DNA from: Agrypnia vestita | Taxonomy: Eukaryota; Arthropoda; Insecta; Trichoptera; Phryganeidae | DNA: 64,000 nt | NCBI GenBank assembly: GCA_016648135.1 | Contig: JADDOH010002580.1 | Span: 1-64,000 of the forward strand | Reading direction: 5' to 3' | Program-made: the position numbers and the translations under genes | Notes under the pieces: generated by a model | What the model saw: the letters and a program-made list of their open reading frames with translations, nothing else | Told to the model about the DNA's origin: nothing | Database searches by the model: none | Shown: piece by piece, positions 51,875 to 63,642 of the stretch | Numbering within the stretch: position 1 is the first letter of the stretch | How the letters are laid out: each line of letters begins with the position of its first letter

Positions 51875-52400
51875 GGACAGTGAGAAAAAATAGTATCAGT
51901 GAGTTTCTCAATAAATTGCCGTCAGAAATTAAAGGTTTATATTACGATCATTGATATATTTAGTTATTGAAACGTGCACGCTTAACGTGACTCCAAGCAT
52001 AGAAGGAATCAAAAAAAACTCCGCACAGAGCATATAAACTACAGTTGCGTAAAAAATAAATCAGTATATTCTCGATCCCTATGGGGATACTCTCCTAAGG
52101 ACGCTGTTATTTGATTCCAACGAAACGTCGAGAATCCAATTTCAACACATTCGTATGTTTCGGATAACATACGCGGGGGGACACATTTTCAGACTTAGTT
52201 GACCTGGGAGCCTACATGCCTATTATGTTGTGCGGAGAATGTGGACTTCGTTCATCTTATAATCACTCACTGTAGTATACTTATATTGCATAATGTATTA
52301 ATGTTTTATTTCAATGTATCATTGTAAACCGTAACTGTACTAATCACCTTGTCCTAAATGACTATCCATTAGGGTCATTCTGACCTGTCGATAGTCTCTA
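51875..52400 (+). mobile_element. Relic with hammerhead motif (related to 28191-28449)
   Basis: The stretch around 52120-52165 (caacgaaacgtcgagaat..c and then cggataacatacg) matches 28375-28412. The surrounding 500 bp show no frame. AT-rich tail text follows 52390. The boundaries are uncertain. Confidence 0.4.
52089..52136 (+). ncRNA. Hammerhead-like motif
   Basis: CTAAGGA (52095-52101, one core base changed), weak helix II, GAAACGTC. CTC before and GAG after, extended by T-A, give a four-pair helix I. Helix III is the palindrome ACGT. Confidence 0.5.
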
Positions 52401-52404
52401 AATT

Positions 52405-53210
52405 AAAAAAAATTTAAAAATTAGAAAAATTAAAATATATCGTTTGTTTCAAAATCACAATATTTCAAACGATAGTTAGATAAATTAAGGTTTAAATTTA
52501 ATTTATTTTTCAGGTTGTGAATTGAAAAATTTGAAACAAATATCTAAGAAACAGAATTATATTGCATTAATCTTCATAAAAATGAAAAACATTTTGTCAA
52601 TTGCTTTTTTGTTATATACATTTTTTATTAAGCAATTTTCCAGAGTACGGCCTTATCTGACATAATTTAATTATCCCGAGGACATATAAAAAAAGTGAAA
52701 ATATACAATTATTTTTTAATCTCACAAGAAATAATAATAAAGTAGACTATTTTAAAAAAAACATTTTTTTTATTTTGATTCGACCTTTAATATTAATTCA
52801 ACAGTTTCAATTTCAATATAAAATTAAAATAAAAAAAAATCAAGAAGGTTCCTTTTCCTTAAGTACCGCTGGCTCGTCAAATGTCGTGAGCAGGGCTCGG
52901 CTGAAAAAAGTTTTGATGAATTAGCAACTCCCGGCCGGAATTTTGCAAACTTTTCGAGGAATGGGCCAATATTACAGACACAATTTTTTATCAACATACA
53001 AATTAACGTTATCTGAAATTACGTGTATCTTCTCGACGTAAATATTTTCCTCCATTATTAAATAATAGAAAATAGACCTTTTATACTGTAAATAATAATA
53101 GTATTATTTACGTCCCTCTATTCTTCTTTATAAAGGATTTAAAGATAACAAAACTCTGATCCATTACTCCTATCTCCAGATAAATCACGTAATATCTTTT
53201 TTGATAATAC
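52405..53210. other. AT-rich DNA, no recognised feature
   Basis: Nothing supportable was seen. Confidence 0.4.
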
Positions 53211-53214
53211 AGAT

Positions 53215-53350
53215 ATCAGATTCAATCAAATATAATAATTGCACTGTCTGTCCGTCCGTCCGTGTTTCTGTTCCATTTTCATTTCATGGATATTAAAATT
53301 ATAATTAGTTGTTAAGAACATTTACAACAAATTAATTAAATAAATAGCGA
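53215..53350 (+). repeat. SINE-tail-like fragment
   Basis: The phrase aatataataattgcactgtc followed by cgtccgtccgtg resembles 43870-43925 and 44430-44470. No pol III boxes. Confidence 0.4.
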
Positions 53351-53399
53351 AGTTCATAGGAATTTCAAGAGGTTTTTTTTTATTCATTTTTTTTGTTAA

Positions 53400-53960
53400 T
53401 TTTTAAATGACGTAAGGTCTGAATTTTTTTAATTTTTCGGGCAATGAATTGAATGCTTTAATGGTTCTGGGCTACGCTTGTTTTATATTTGGGCTTGTTT
53501 ATATTTAGACATGATTTTGTAAACCTGGAAGTTAGAGAATATATTATTTTCTGAAGATTTATAGTATTGATACATAAGAGTAGGCACACAAAATTCTTGA
53601 AATAATCAATTTGTAGGGTAGTTTTTTTTTTGATAATTATCATTATGTTTTTTTGTGCTATTAGTGTGTTTAATGAAGTACTATATGATCCTCCTCACCC
53701 AATGATACCATATTGTACTATTGATTGAATTAAATAATAAAAAAACAGTTTTAATTGGCTTTGGTGCTAGAATGTTTTCAAGTCTAATTAAAATGTAGGT
53801 ACATAATTTTTGTAACTTTTTTGACCAAAGAGTTTTTATGTGACTTCCATTTCATTTTATTATCTATTAAAATGCAAATATATTTTACTTTATGCGCTTT
53901 TTTATCAATATGCCAGTTTGTGCGCATATTATGTTAACGGTTAATGTCACCTGCGTTTTT
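53400..53960 (-). mobile_element. Jockey-type LINE ORF2 relic
   Basis: The minus strand near 53715-53640 reads VQYGIIG, a stop, GGSYSTSLNTLIAQKNIMII. This is the YGIIGWGG.Y...LNPL...QK.I.K motif of Jockey reverse transcriptases. Downstream text is decayed. Confidence 0.6.
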
Positions 53961-53964
53961 ATGA

Positions 53965-54310
53965 ATTACATATAATATTAAAATCTCTTGGAAGGTCACA
54001 GCGGTTTATCAAAAACGAAACGTATGTTTTTTCGCTATTTAATAATAAGAAGAAGATATTACAGTCGAACCAATTACTTAATAAATTTATTATTTTTTTA
54101 TTTATTTATTAAATCCCAAAAGAAAATATACGAAATGTAATATATATTCATACAATTTAAGTACATTAAATCCTATAAAGTTATGTACTTATACCTGTAC
54201 ATAGGTTCGGGAGATAAAAAGTTAGACATGTGTAATGATTGATACGTGACTAAAACTCAATAAAAACAATATAAATAAGTAACTAATGACAAATATTAAT
54301 ATCTAGTTTT
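53965..54310. other. AT-rich DNA; possible (ATTT)n LINE tail
   Basis: A T-rich (ATTT)n start near 54090-54110 could be the 3' end of the minus-strand LINE that follows. Confidence 0.4.
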
Positions 54311-54314
54311 CAAA

Positions 54315-54900
54315 ATAGTGACTCGAATGATATTTGTATGATGATTACAATTACATTTACGATGATATCAAATGTTCTTGTGATTCGATTATCCATTTTT
54401 TTATTTTGTTTTTAGTTGACTTGCTTACTTCTGTTACAATTTTTAGTTCGGTGGGTAATAGATTGAAGTATTTAGTAGCTGTATATAAGAGACTTTTACA
54501 GTTCATAGTTTTACTAATTTATGTCTGGATTTACCATCATATTTATTAAATTTTTGAGTACATTCATTTAAATAATATTACAAACTGTCTAGTACAAACT
54601 GTTGTCTAACATTTAATACAAAACTTTGCCATAATCCTATTTTTTTAATATTTTTTTTTGCATGTCGAATATTAGTTTGATAGCGTTTTTGTAGCCACCG
54701 CCCCACGCAATGATGCCATAGTTAATGGTACTTTCGAACAAAGCATGGTACAACATATGTCTTCACATATTTTATTTTTAACATCAAGCCATGTTTTGTG
54801 TTTTTGAAACCAAACTCGTTAGACAATTTTTACCAATTTGTTAATATATTTTAGCAATTTGAGAGTTTGAGACTAATGAAGTTGGACGGTAATTGTGAAT
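54315..54900 (-). mobile_element. Jockey-type LINE ORF2 C-terminus
   Basis: The minus strand near 54722-54650 reads INYGIIAWGGGYKNAIKLIF and DMQKKI. Near 54480-54370 it reads YFNLLPTELKIVTEVSKSTK and NKIKKWIIESQEHL. Both are in the order of Jockey ORF2, with frameshifts between. The YFN.LP...K and K..LK.W motifs mark the very C-terminus. Confidence 0.72.
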
Positions 54901-54904
54901 ATCT

Positions 54905-55185
54905 TCAGGGTCTTCAGTCTTATAAATTGAAAAAATGTTTGTTTATAGTTCGCAGGGAAGATGTCTCCCGAAAGCTTGTGTTAATTAATGTATTGTATAA
55001 GGCGTTATTGGAATATTTATAATGGTGCTAGTCTCTTTAAGTAGTTTTATTTCTTTAGGTTAACTACAACTAAGAATAATTAAAACAAGAACAAGTAAAA
55101 AACAAAAAGATGCATGTAAGGACCAACAAGAAAACCTATTCAAAATGTGTAAAATCTTATCGATTCAAAAACAACTTTATTATAA
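54905..55185. other. AT-rich DNA, no recognised feature
   Basis: Nothing supportable was seen. Confidence 0.4.
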
Positions 55186-55189
55186 ACTG

Positions 55190-55550
55190 ACAATGGAAGA
55201 ATACGATAATGAGAGATTTAAAATATTAGATTAACATGAATATACGACAAGACAAAGAACGAATAAGAAACTAGAAATAAAAAAAACAAACAATTATTAC
55301 GGAGATTCAACCAAAGAGTGCGTTAAACCAAAACTATTCAACAAACTACCGAGTAGAATAAAAAGGTAACGGGACATAAAAATATAGAAAAAACCCTAAA
55401 GAGATACTACTGTGAATTGTAAATTGAATACTTAAAAGCATTAAAGTTTTAAAAGTTTAGTTTTATATTATATTATAATTAAAGGACACTTAATTAAGGA
55501 AATGTACACATACTATAATCGAATCCTTGCGATTAAACTGTAAATACAGT
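55190..55550 (+). mobile_element. Jockey-type LINE 3' end, copy 2
   Basis: KECVKPKLFNKLPSRIK-like text near 55318-55360 and the 3' UTR (attaaaggacacttaattaa, gtaaatacagttt) match the copy at 11840-12185. Confidence 0.6.
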
Positions 55551-56155
55551 TTTTCAAGAGGTAAAAAAATAAAATACGAAGATCGACTTGCCTTTTTCAA
55601 GATGCACAAACTTGAGTCCCGACGGAAAATATCCGATCTCGTTGTGTTACACAAGATTCTCAGCGGAGCTATTGATTCTCTCTCTCTATCTGATATAAAT
55701 TTGCATGTTAAACCCCGTATAAGAAACCCGGAGTTATTTAGAATAAGCCAGCACACTAATAATGTCGGTTACTTTTCTTCACAAGGTTGTGTCGCACATA
55801 TAATATGTATTGTGCTGACCCTAACATTGATGCTGATATTCTTGCAGATACATTATCATCGTTCAAAAACTCACTCTTACACAACATCCATTTTCTAAAC
55901 GATTACCCGAACCTATAGACCCGTTAAATTAATTATTCATTAAATACTAATCGCACTACACTCAAACACTAAATATACAATATACATAAATGTACATGTA
56001 AAATACGCAAATATACATGTTACTAGAGCGTGCCGAAAATACGTGTAATTGGGATATTGGGCATAGTCTTCACTATAATTTTTATTATCAGAGTATCATG
56101 TACCTATTATCCTGTCAGTGTCTCTAATAAATAAATAAGAAAATAATAATAAAAT
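55545..56155 (+). mobile_element. Jockey-type LINE ORF2 C-terminus and tail
   Basis: The frame 55527-55800 reads YEDRLAFFKMHKLESRRKIS, DLVVLHKILSGAIDSLSLSD and INLHVKPRIRNPELFRISQH. After a frameshift it reads YCADPNIDADILADTLSSFK and NSLLHNIHFLNDYPNL to a stop near 55917. L.SRR...DL..L.KIL.G.IDS..L...I...V..R..R. is the usual Jockey end, and L..FK..L closes it. The 3' UTR ends in (AAAT)n near 56125-56150. Confidence 0.8.
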
Positions 56156-56159
56156 GGCG

Positions 56160-56765
56160 AAAGAAAAAAAAAAATTTAACCACTGCGTTTCTATATCGAC
56201 CGTTTTCAAAGTTTCTGTTCCCTCCTAGGGGCCAAAGAAAACCCCGCGTTTATAACCTTTCTCCTCATATATGTTATGTGTTCCAAAGTTATTACAGTGG
56301 AATGCCTTCTGTATTAACACACATGTTTATGTAGTGGTGATGCCGAGTTAAGAAATCAAGTGCTGAATTTTGATCGATCAACCGGTGCGTGTAAACATTA
56401 AATTACGCCTGTATGTGTGTGAATAATTCAAATCACGTGCCTGTATGTAAATGAGTCGAACCCAAATGCCACATGTTTCAATTACTTACCAATGATTACC
56501 ACGTTGTTATTTCTAGAAATACTTTTTTTTTTCATAATCACATCTCCGAGAACATTTGTGGGTTGAATATACGAACGTATGTTTAAATAATGTATTTTTA
56601 CATTTAAAAATGTAAAAATGTCGTGTAACGTGTATGTTAAGACGCTGTAAAGTATCAGAAAGATGAATGTAAAGAAAATAAAAATTTTGAGTCCAGAGAA
56701 CAGAATCATTATTATCAATAATAATAATATTGAAATAGTAGATGAATATATAATATAGGACACAA
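56160..56765. other. No recognised feature
   Basis: Overlapping minus frames at 56482-56833 are AT-biased and hydrophobic, with no domain. Confidence 0.4.
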
Positions 56766-56771
56766 AATAAA

Positions 56772-57195
56772 AAAGTAACCCATAAAAACCAAGTTTTTAT
56801 TATACTCCCTTTCTCATTTACTAGTTGAAACATTTTTTTTTCGCTTAACCTACGCGTTGGGCTTCGGTCGGACGACGCTATGAAAGGGAGTGATAAAAAA
56901 TTTCCAAAAATCCAAAATTATACTATAATCAGGTTTCGCGTCTACCAGAGGCGTTGAAATATTTTCATACAACTTAATAATTTGTATGAAAAAACCATTC
57001 AAAATTTGAAAAATCGAAAAATTTGTTAATTTTTTTAACGAAAATTTGATATAGATCTTCTTGATCATCACCACGAGTCTGCTTGCAAAGTTTCATCTCG
57101 ATTGGATCACGGGAAAGGGCTTAAAAATGGATCCAAAGTTTTTTCATCAGATAAGAAGACAAGCAAACGCCACGAGTTAATATAAAGGGAGTAAA
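56772..57195. repeat. Repeat family H, copy 3
   Basis: It begins agtaacccataaaaaccaag and has ACTCCCTTTC and GAAAGGGAGT-type termini plus the shared gattggatcacgggaaa.gg interior. It abuts the LINE at 57197. Confidence 0.75.
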
Positions 57196-57196
57196 A

Positions 57197-57745
57197 ATGG
57201 ATAAAAAGAACCAAACAGCAGAATTTCCAAGACGAATGGGAATAAGCTGGGCTGCTTTTGGCAAACTCAAACATATCTTCGAGAACAAAGAGATCCCAAT
57301 TAGCCTTAAAAGAAAATCCTTTGTATCATGCATACCGCCAGTGATGGTGTATGGAGTGGAGACTATGGCCCTTACAAAAAAAAGTATAGAAAAGCTCAAA
57401 TGCACGCAACGATCCATGGAGAGATCCATGCTTGGAGTAAGCCTAAGAGAATCAGAAATGACGAAATTAAGCGCAGAACTAGAGTAGTGGATATCATGGA
57501 TCGTGTAGCGAAACTAAAATGGCAAAGGGCAGGACATGGATGGCCTCCCAGAGTTCTGAAATGAAGACCTTGGTAGAATAAAAGAGGCATCGGAAGACCT
57601 CAAAAGAGATGGGCCGACGATATAGCCGCTGTGGGGGGAAAGAAATGGCTGCAATTAGAAAACAATAAGGAAGGATGGAAGGGTATGGAAGAGGCCTATA
57701 TCCAGCAGTGGAGAAATGAAGGTTGATGAAGAAGAAGAAGATAAA
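57197..57745 (+). mobile_element. RTE-type LINE ORF2 C-terminus, copy 2
   Basis: The frame reads RRMGISWAAFGKLKHIFENK, EIPISLKRKSFVSCIPPVMV, YGVETMALTKKSIEKLKCTQ and RSMERSMLGVSLRE. A one-base shift then gives RIRNDEIKRRTRVVDIMDRV and AKLKWQRAGHGW. A further shift gives GRPQKRWADDIAAVGGKKWL and MEEAYIQQWRNEG to a stop near 57726. This is the full C-terminal order of the family (CVLPVM.YG.ET, RAMER.MLGVSLRD, RNE.IR.RT, GRP..RW.DD). The tail is gatgaagaagaagaag. Several shifts make it dead. Confidence 0.85.
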
Positions 57746-57944
57746 GATCAGAAAGAAGGTATTTTACTATCTATTTTTAACGGCTGCAAAGAAAATAATG
57801 ATAATGATCGAAATAAAACAACGTTAACGCAGATTCTGTCACTGCTCTTACTGTAGTCATGATCAAGCAAGGCATCAATACCGAATTTTACTCTTAAATT
57901 TATTCTAAAAACAAGTCGAAAAATACAAAAAAAAAAAAGTCGAA

Positions 57945-58310
57945 AAAAAGAGACGAAGCTATTTTTTATATGAGAAAGTAGGAATAAAATCTCTTTAGAT
58001 GTCTATAGGGCTTACAACTTATCAAAGACTAGCTTACGTAATCACTTTACACAGCTGGCTTAAGTAGTCACCAATTCCACTCGTGACATCTGTGTATCTA
58101 AAACACATATACAACTTGAATAGATGTGGTAGTCTATCAAGGGTGGAATTGTGAACGTTACATTGTGTAAAGTGATCACTTTATACACCAGCCATACGTT
58201 AGTTCGTAAGTTCTATGGACAGTATGGACACCCATAACATCTATAATATATCGTCGCTGTATATATAATTAATCCTGTGTGCCGTTTTAGTACATTCTGA
58301 GATAAACGAA
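57945..58310. repeat. MITE family E, copy 4 (palindromic)
   Basis: A left arm (gagacgaagct.. to gtaatcactttacacagc) is mirrored by a right arm (tgtgtaaagtgatcacttta to catctataatatatcg). It is the most complete copy of the family and shows that copies 1-3 are single arms or interrupted copies. Confidence 0.65.
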
Positions 58311-58439
58311 AAAATAAAAATGTTTTAAAACAATTTCACAGACGGGATTTACAACAAATATTTTAAATAAATATTAGGCAGACGGCAATGTTTTTTTAGT
58401 ATATCTATTATTTATATGAAAAATTGACAAATTAATTCT

Positions 58440-58515
58440 TTCAACTCAGAATTAGATACTATCTATATACTATATATATTATATATTATATATATATCTA
58501 TATATATATATAACA
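58440..58515. repeat. TA-rich microsatellite
   Basis: Imperfect TATATA/TATCTA runs. Confidence 0.85.
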
Positions 58516-58544
58516 GACGACGACCGAATTTGAAGATGCTCAAA

Positions 58545-58985
58545 ATATACTAAACACGAAGATTATATTCTTTGACAGATTCTTATTGGCCATAATTGCA
58601 TTTAGAGCACCATCAACTTTGTTTCCCGCAGTCACTCTCCTTTCGATATCATTCTCAGCCTTGCCGTCTCTACTAAACATACTTCCCAAATACACAAACT
58701 CGTTCACTTGTTGTAAGCATTAATTGTTTACAATTACATCACACTTAGTCACTCTTTCGTCTCTCTCGATTACTATCACTTTCGATTTGCTGACATTCAT
58801 CAGAAGTTCACTCTGCATGCATACATCGGACATCCTGGATACCAGGCACTGAAGATCAGCTTCACTGTTAGCCACTAATACTGCATCGTCTGCGAATAGT
58901 AGGCAGGATATGGAGAGTCCGTCTATTTTCGCTCCAACTTGTAGTTTCTTCAGTTCTTTCATACAATTATCCATATAGATAAATA
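58545..58985 (-). pseudogene. LINE reverse transcriptase fragment (FADD box)
   Basis: The minus frame (58974-58720) reads MDNCMKELKKLQVGAKIDGL, SISCLLFADDAVLVANSEAD, LQCLVSRMSDVCMQSELLMN and VSKSKVIVIERDE. After a stop and shift it continues VNEFVYLGSMFSRDGKAEND and IERRVTAGNKVDGALNAIMA to about 58560. FADD is the catalytic motif of the palm. G..IN..KTK and F.YLGS....DG....DI..R......A are the next conserved blocks of RTE-type LINEs. It is the only catalytic reverse transcriptase segment I see in the window. Both ends are truncated. Confidence 0.85.
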
Positions 58986-59039
58986 AAAGCGGGAGATAAA
59001 TCTGCGTAAATCGGTTTTCACATAATCAATAAATAGCAC

Positions 59040-59165
59040 AAAATGTCTTCTGGAAGTAATAGGAAAAAAGGCACGTTACACTCAAAGGGGGGGGGAGGGG
59101 CGGTCAAAGCAAAAGCCACGTAAAGGCTATATGGTTCACAATGAAACCACGTGGCTTGTAGGTAC
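59040..59165. other. G-run with adjoining inverted repeat
   Basis: A run of nine G, A, four G (59087-59100) precedes agccacgt (59113-59120), mirrored in ccacgtggctt (59147-59157). The function is unknown; it may be a piece of a repetitive element. Confidence 0.35.
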
Positions 59166-59169
59166 TCCC

Positions 59170-60450
59170 TAATACAGAAATTAAGAAAATAACGTCTTAA
59201 TGGTATCTTAGCGTCTAGGTAAATAACGAAGTAATGATAAGTATATAATAGCATAATATCAAATAAGTAAATATGTTTGGATAACATAGAAATTAAGTAA
59301 AAAAAAAACAATATGTAAACATCATAAACGAATAAATAACGGGTAACCTAACTTAGTAAGTGAAGTCGACGAGTGATAAGAAATACATCCAGTCGGTTAC
59401 CGGTGTTAAATCAATAATATGTTAATTGATAAAATCTGAAATTTGGTATACTTTTATACTCAATTAAAAATAACTTAAAAGCACCGCATAGCTGCTCTAC
59501 ATTATATAATATAGAGTTTAATAAAAAAACAATTACAAAAATAGTATTTGTACAAAATTATTGTGTAGGTATAACTTATTTTCAGTAAAGAATAATTTTC
59601 AGGTTTACGCTGTTTCATCAAATAAACTAATGGATATTTTGATTGCCATATCTGCCTTTGTTGACTAACATTATTTATATACGTGTTCACAAAATGTTTT
59701 ATTCAAAGTAATTGTAATTAAAGTCAACACCACTTTTGACGATCTCAAATATTTAACGGTACTCTTACTCATCGCTGTGAAAGGGTAGTTCCGTTAACGG
59801 ATGAACATCGTTTGTTTTGTGAAAATATGAGAATACATCATTTAGAAAAACCACCAACAGGAAAATATTATTTTGAACGGGATTAGTTCTCCATAATTTT
59901 TCCAAATATATAAAACATCTGATATGAAGGGCTGCAGACATCGGATAATTTTCAGGGAAGATATTATTCGTAAATTTGTCTATTGCATCTATTTTTTATA
60001 TCTTTATATCCAATTAAATATTTTTATATAGCTCTGATAGTGACTTGATTTTCAAATAGGGTAGTTGATCGTAGATTTTTTGCTAGTGCTTTGGTGGGTT
60101 GGGTGTGTGTAATGCGTAATGCCCACCCGTCCAAAGGCATCTTCATGTATTGGCACGTAAGATGTATTGTGTGATTGGAGCTAGTATGTGTAAGATGATG
60201 AGGCAGGTTAAGTAGATGGATACAGGATACAGGGCATAAATTATACTCACTATTAACCGTTGTAATTTATTCGCACAAATTAACAGAAATGGTTGAGTAC
60301 AGAAATATTGCTTGCGATGGCTACAATGATCAGCAAAAGATAAAAAGACAGAATGTACCTGATGGTGACCGGAACCGGTTAGCCGCATCTTTTATTGACT
60401 TAATTTATGTCGACTGAAATTTACGGATACTAAGAGACATAAAACAACCT
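59170..60450. other. AT-rich DNA, no recognised gene
   Basis: Nothing supportable was seen. Confidence 0.4.
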
Positions 60451-60451
60451 A

Positions 60452-60495
60452 ACCAAAACCTAACCTAACCTACACTTCAACACGCACTCATATTT
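60452..60495 (+). repeat. PLE lineage A terminal-repeat scrap
   Basis: The text taacctacacttcaacacgc matches the segment preceding the hammerhead at 39272-39300 (reversed) and 43505-43535. Confidence 0.5.
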
Positions 60496-60499
60496 GCGT

Positions 60500-61740
60500 G
60501 TTGAAAAAAAATTTAAAAACTGTCTCATAATATTTTCATAAATTAAGACGTAAATATATTTTTTTTAATAAAAAAATTTAAAACCTGAATCGTTCGTTCA
60601 CTTACAGAAAAATTCAAATATAAATATCCAATAAATTATACAAATAGACAGAAATCAGTCGGAATCAAACTCGTCTATTTTAATACATCACCACATAAAT
60701 TTATAAATCAAATATTGTATACATTTAAATTATTAAAATAAAATGACGTAATTTGTATGGCACAAAAAGACTGGCTATTTTAATATAGACGATATCATAT
60801 CTTATAAAGTATCAAGAGAAAGTTTAATAAATATCGCAAATGATACTAACTGCTCAAATCTAATCCCAGATTAAATTATCGTGAATTTGAAATATCACAT
60901 TCCAGTAATCGATATTTATATTATCACTTCTCAGATATGATATATAGTTTGAGCAAAAAGTAAAATCATATAGTAGAATTCCCGCCAAGATTTCACGTAT
61001 TATTCTCTTGTATCAGATATCTCTTTGTGAGTTCCGTTTAAAATGAAAAAAATATCGAAAGAAGGCATCCATGCCTAGAGAAACCTTTTTTTAACGAGAC
61101 TATTCCAAGCAATCCCTCTGCGGATATATAATATACACCAAAGCATTTATAATTATATATCTAGTTAGTATAGATAATACATAGTTAGCAAATAATAATA
61201 AAAAAATTTTTTTTTAATAATTTACTAGCGTGTCACCCGGTAAGAGGATGTTATTGCCAACCACTAATCAAAGAACATGTTTAAACGATCCGATTTACTA
61301 TATATTTTCGGATAATTTTAAGAAATGATTTACTTTTTCTTTAGTACGCGCTTTGTTTGTCACATTTTTTTTAACTTGTCCGAAAATGTAGAGTAAATTG
61401 AATGATTTAAGACAGTAAAAACGGAAAAAGAAATTTTGCAGATTCGACAGTATATGTAGGGACCATCGACATACAGTTCACTCACACACAAACACTCATA
61501 CACACCAAAGATTTATTATATCTAAATTCATATCAATTTATGCACACGTTATTGTTAAAAACTAATATTTTTATTTTATTGTTATATAATACAAATGTAT
61601 AAAAAATAGTAATGTGTATTATAAAATATTGAATAATAATATTCAATATTTTGATGCGTGCAAATCATTAATTGTACGTGTGTGTCAATTGTTAAATATC
61701 ATTATGGCATTTAATTACGTTTTATTTATTATTTTTTTAT
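60500..61740. other. AT-rich DNA, no recognised gene
   Basis: Nothing supportable was seen. Confidence 0.4.
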
Positions 61741-61825
61741 TGATTCAGCAACATTGCAGAATGATATTTTTTTTAATATTCTTTATATTATTTGTACAAA
61801 TCTACTTATATTATTTGATTAATTA

Positions 61826-61866
61826 CATCTACATGTTTCGAAAATAACTTTCCATCGTCAGGGTGT
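61826..61866 (-). ncRNA. Hammerhead ribozyme motif
   Basis: ACACC, CTGACGA (61861-61855), extra T, helix II (GGAAA/TTTTC with a GTTA-type loop), GAAACATGTA, GATGT. Helix I pairs at four of five positions. Helix III is the palindrome ACATGT. The core is intact. Confidence 0.65.
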
Positions 61867-61900
<34 letters not shown>

Positions 61901-62165
61901 AACTTGAATCTGAGCTGTCGGTCGGCCATAAACAACGTGTTTTCACGAACGTGCGACACTTCAGTGTATATATATATGTTATTTATATTTTTCATTTATG
62001 TATGGAAGCGAGTCCCGTAATTTTTAATAGGAAATAAATAATAATTAATTAATAAATAAATAAATAATAATGAATTTATTTTTAAGTTTTATTATTTGAT
62101 ATTTGTGTATTTTTCTTAATTTTCTTAATTTATTTCCTGTTATATATATATATATATATATATAT

Positions 62166-62195
62166 GGGAAGGTATTTCCGAAACATGTAGGTGTA
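62166..62195 (+). ncRNA. Half hammerhead motif
   Basis: Ggaaggtatttcc, GAAACATGTA and ggtgt are present. The CTGANGA half is replaced by the TA repeat. The ggtgt would pair perfectly with the ACACC of the left arm. Confidence 0.4.
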
Positions 62196-62249
62196 ATTGA
62201 TCAAATAATATAAGTAGATTTATACGAATAATATAATCAATATTTTTAT

Positions 62250-62835
62250 TTATTAAAATACATTTATTTATTAAAATGTTGTGTGCTACGTAGATCACCC
62301 TGTGTATTGAAAATATTCCTAACATTTGATAGCCTTTATTTTCGACTGAACCTGTTCACTGACCTAACTGGTACTATGACCTTCACCAGCTAACCGGCCG
62401 AACCTTCTGATATCAAGGAACGCGGTCCAAGTTACCGACACGAGCCACCTGTGGCCGGAATTATGGCGCCAATAACTCACTAAACACATATTTCGCTTCT
62501 CAGCTGAACTCTCTCCATATGCTTCCTCTGTGCATTAGAATACTGTGCGTTGAAATTTTAATAGTTAATTCGGTTTTTATTGACTTTCTGACATCGTCGT
62601 AAAGTATGAATATTCCCCAGACGTAGTGTATTTCGAAATCAATATAATAATGGATTTCCACAAAGTTAACGCCGAAACATTCAATTACTTATTTCGAAAT
62701 CACCGGATCGCTACAGTGTATTTTATTACTGAATTTTAACATATAAATTTCTGATTAACATCATGGCAAAAACAAGTGGCTTTATGGTGAAGACATCGAC
62801 AAGACTTGATGTGATACATACACACGTCAATTTAA
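62250..62835. other. No recognised gene
   Basis: Positions 62340-62530 are less AT-rich (ctaaccggccgaacc, gagccacctgtggccgg), but no frame longer than about 40 codons with sense was found. Confidence 0.4.
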
Positions 62836-62879
62836 AAATATATATATGAATAAAGCACAAACTTTGTTTTTTTTAAATC

Positions 62880-62921
62880 ACAGTACATGTTTCGGAAACC
62901 TCCGTTTTCTTCTTCAGGTGA
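62880..62921 (-). ncRNA. Hammerhead motif, PLE lineage D
   Basis: CTGAAGA (62917-62911), extra A, helix II (GAAAAC/GTTTCC, one mismatch, GGAG loop), GAAACATGTA. The core is intact; helix I is poor. Confidence 0.6.
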
Positions 62922-62959
62922 GCTGAGACTGAGGTATGCGGGAGCGGATGTCTGATGTA

Positions 62960-63345
62960 TGGGTTGTAGATTCAGTAAAAGTGGAGGGCGTATCTAGGTG
63001 GTGGGAGAACGGTAACATTGTGAGAAGGGATGATGTGAAGGGTATAATTTGATTATTATTGATGTTATTTGTTGTGTTTAGGTTTTTATGAATTTCAAGC
63101 ATTTCTAAATTATTTCATTTTAGGCCGCGTGTCTGTTTATTAAGAATTTGTATTTTTGTATTGTTGAATTTGCGGTTAATTTCTATAATATGGTCAGAAT
63201 ATTACGAAAAGTTATGATAGTGAGAAACTTGTTATGTTTTTATAAATCTGGTTTCTATTGATCTGTCTGTCCGACCTATGAGTATATATGTTATATCGCA
63301 AACCACACATTACAATTTATAAACCCCACTGCAGCTTAATTTGTT
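62960..63345 (-). pseudogene. Decayed PLE GIY-YIG endonuclease
   Basis: From about 63333 the minus strand reads SGVYKL, a stop, CVVCDITYILIGRTDRSIET, RFIKT, then HYHNFS, DHIIEINRKFNNTKIQILNK, QTRGLK and LEMLEIHKNLNTTNNINNN. This follows the GVYK..C..C...YIG.T.R....R..EH, H....NH.....K.L and LE...I......N.N order of PLE endonucleases. Multiple stops, and an extra residue inside YIG, show it is dead. The 62-codon frame at 62914-63102 is only its tail read out of context. Confidence 0.65.
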
Positions 63346-63642
63346 AAGATTTTTCGACACAATATTTCTCAATTGTTTTTAGATTGAATCGTAGATTTTA
63401 TATTAATTGGTAGTTTTTGAGTAACGTTGTATGTTATTTTATCTACTATATAAAGTATTTTTCGCCAGTTATTGTGTGTGTGTCTTTAGTGAAAGTATTG
63501 TATGTGTAATTTTTTATTATGTTCGTTTTGTTTTTTTTTATATTGCATATATTTTGTAACCGTTATTGAGTGCTATTATTTGTATTGTGTTTCATTCTTG
63601 AAATGAAAATTTTCTTTGCTTAATGGTCGGTCTCAACTCATC

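Larger units (their letters stand above)
61785..62245. mobile_element. PLE-like inverted terminal repeats split by TA-rich DNA
   Basis: The left arm (61795-61866, tacaaatctacttatattat to tcgtcagggtgt) is mirrored by the right arm (62166-62240, aaacatgtaggtgtaattga to ataagtagatttata). A hammerhead motif is complete on the left and half-lost on the right. (TA)n runs adjoin both arms (61866-61900 and 62141-62166). No ORF start is attached. Confidence 0.55.

Noticed and set aside
59087..59103. G-quadruplex regulatory element
   Set aside because: It is a single long G run with one interruption, without separate G tracts and loops or any gene nearby.
60446..60478. Telomere-like repeat (cctaacctaaccta)
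   Set aside because: The run has only three units and continues into a PLE terminal-repeat fragment that itself contains cctaacctac.
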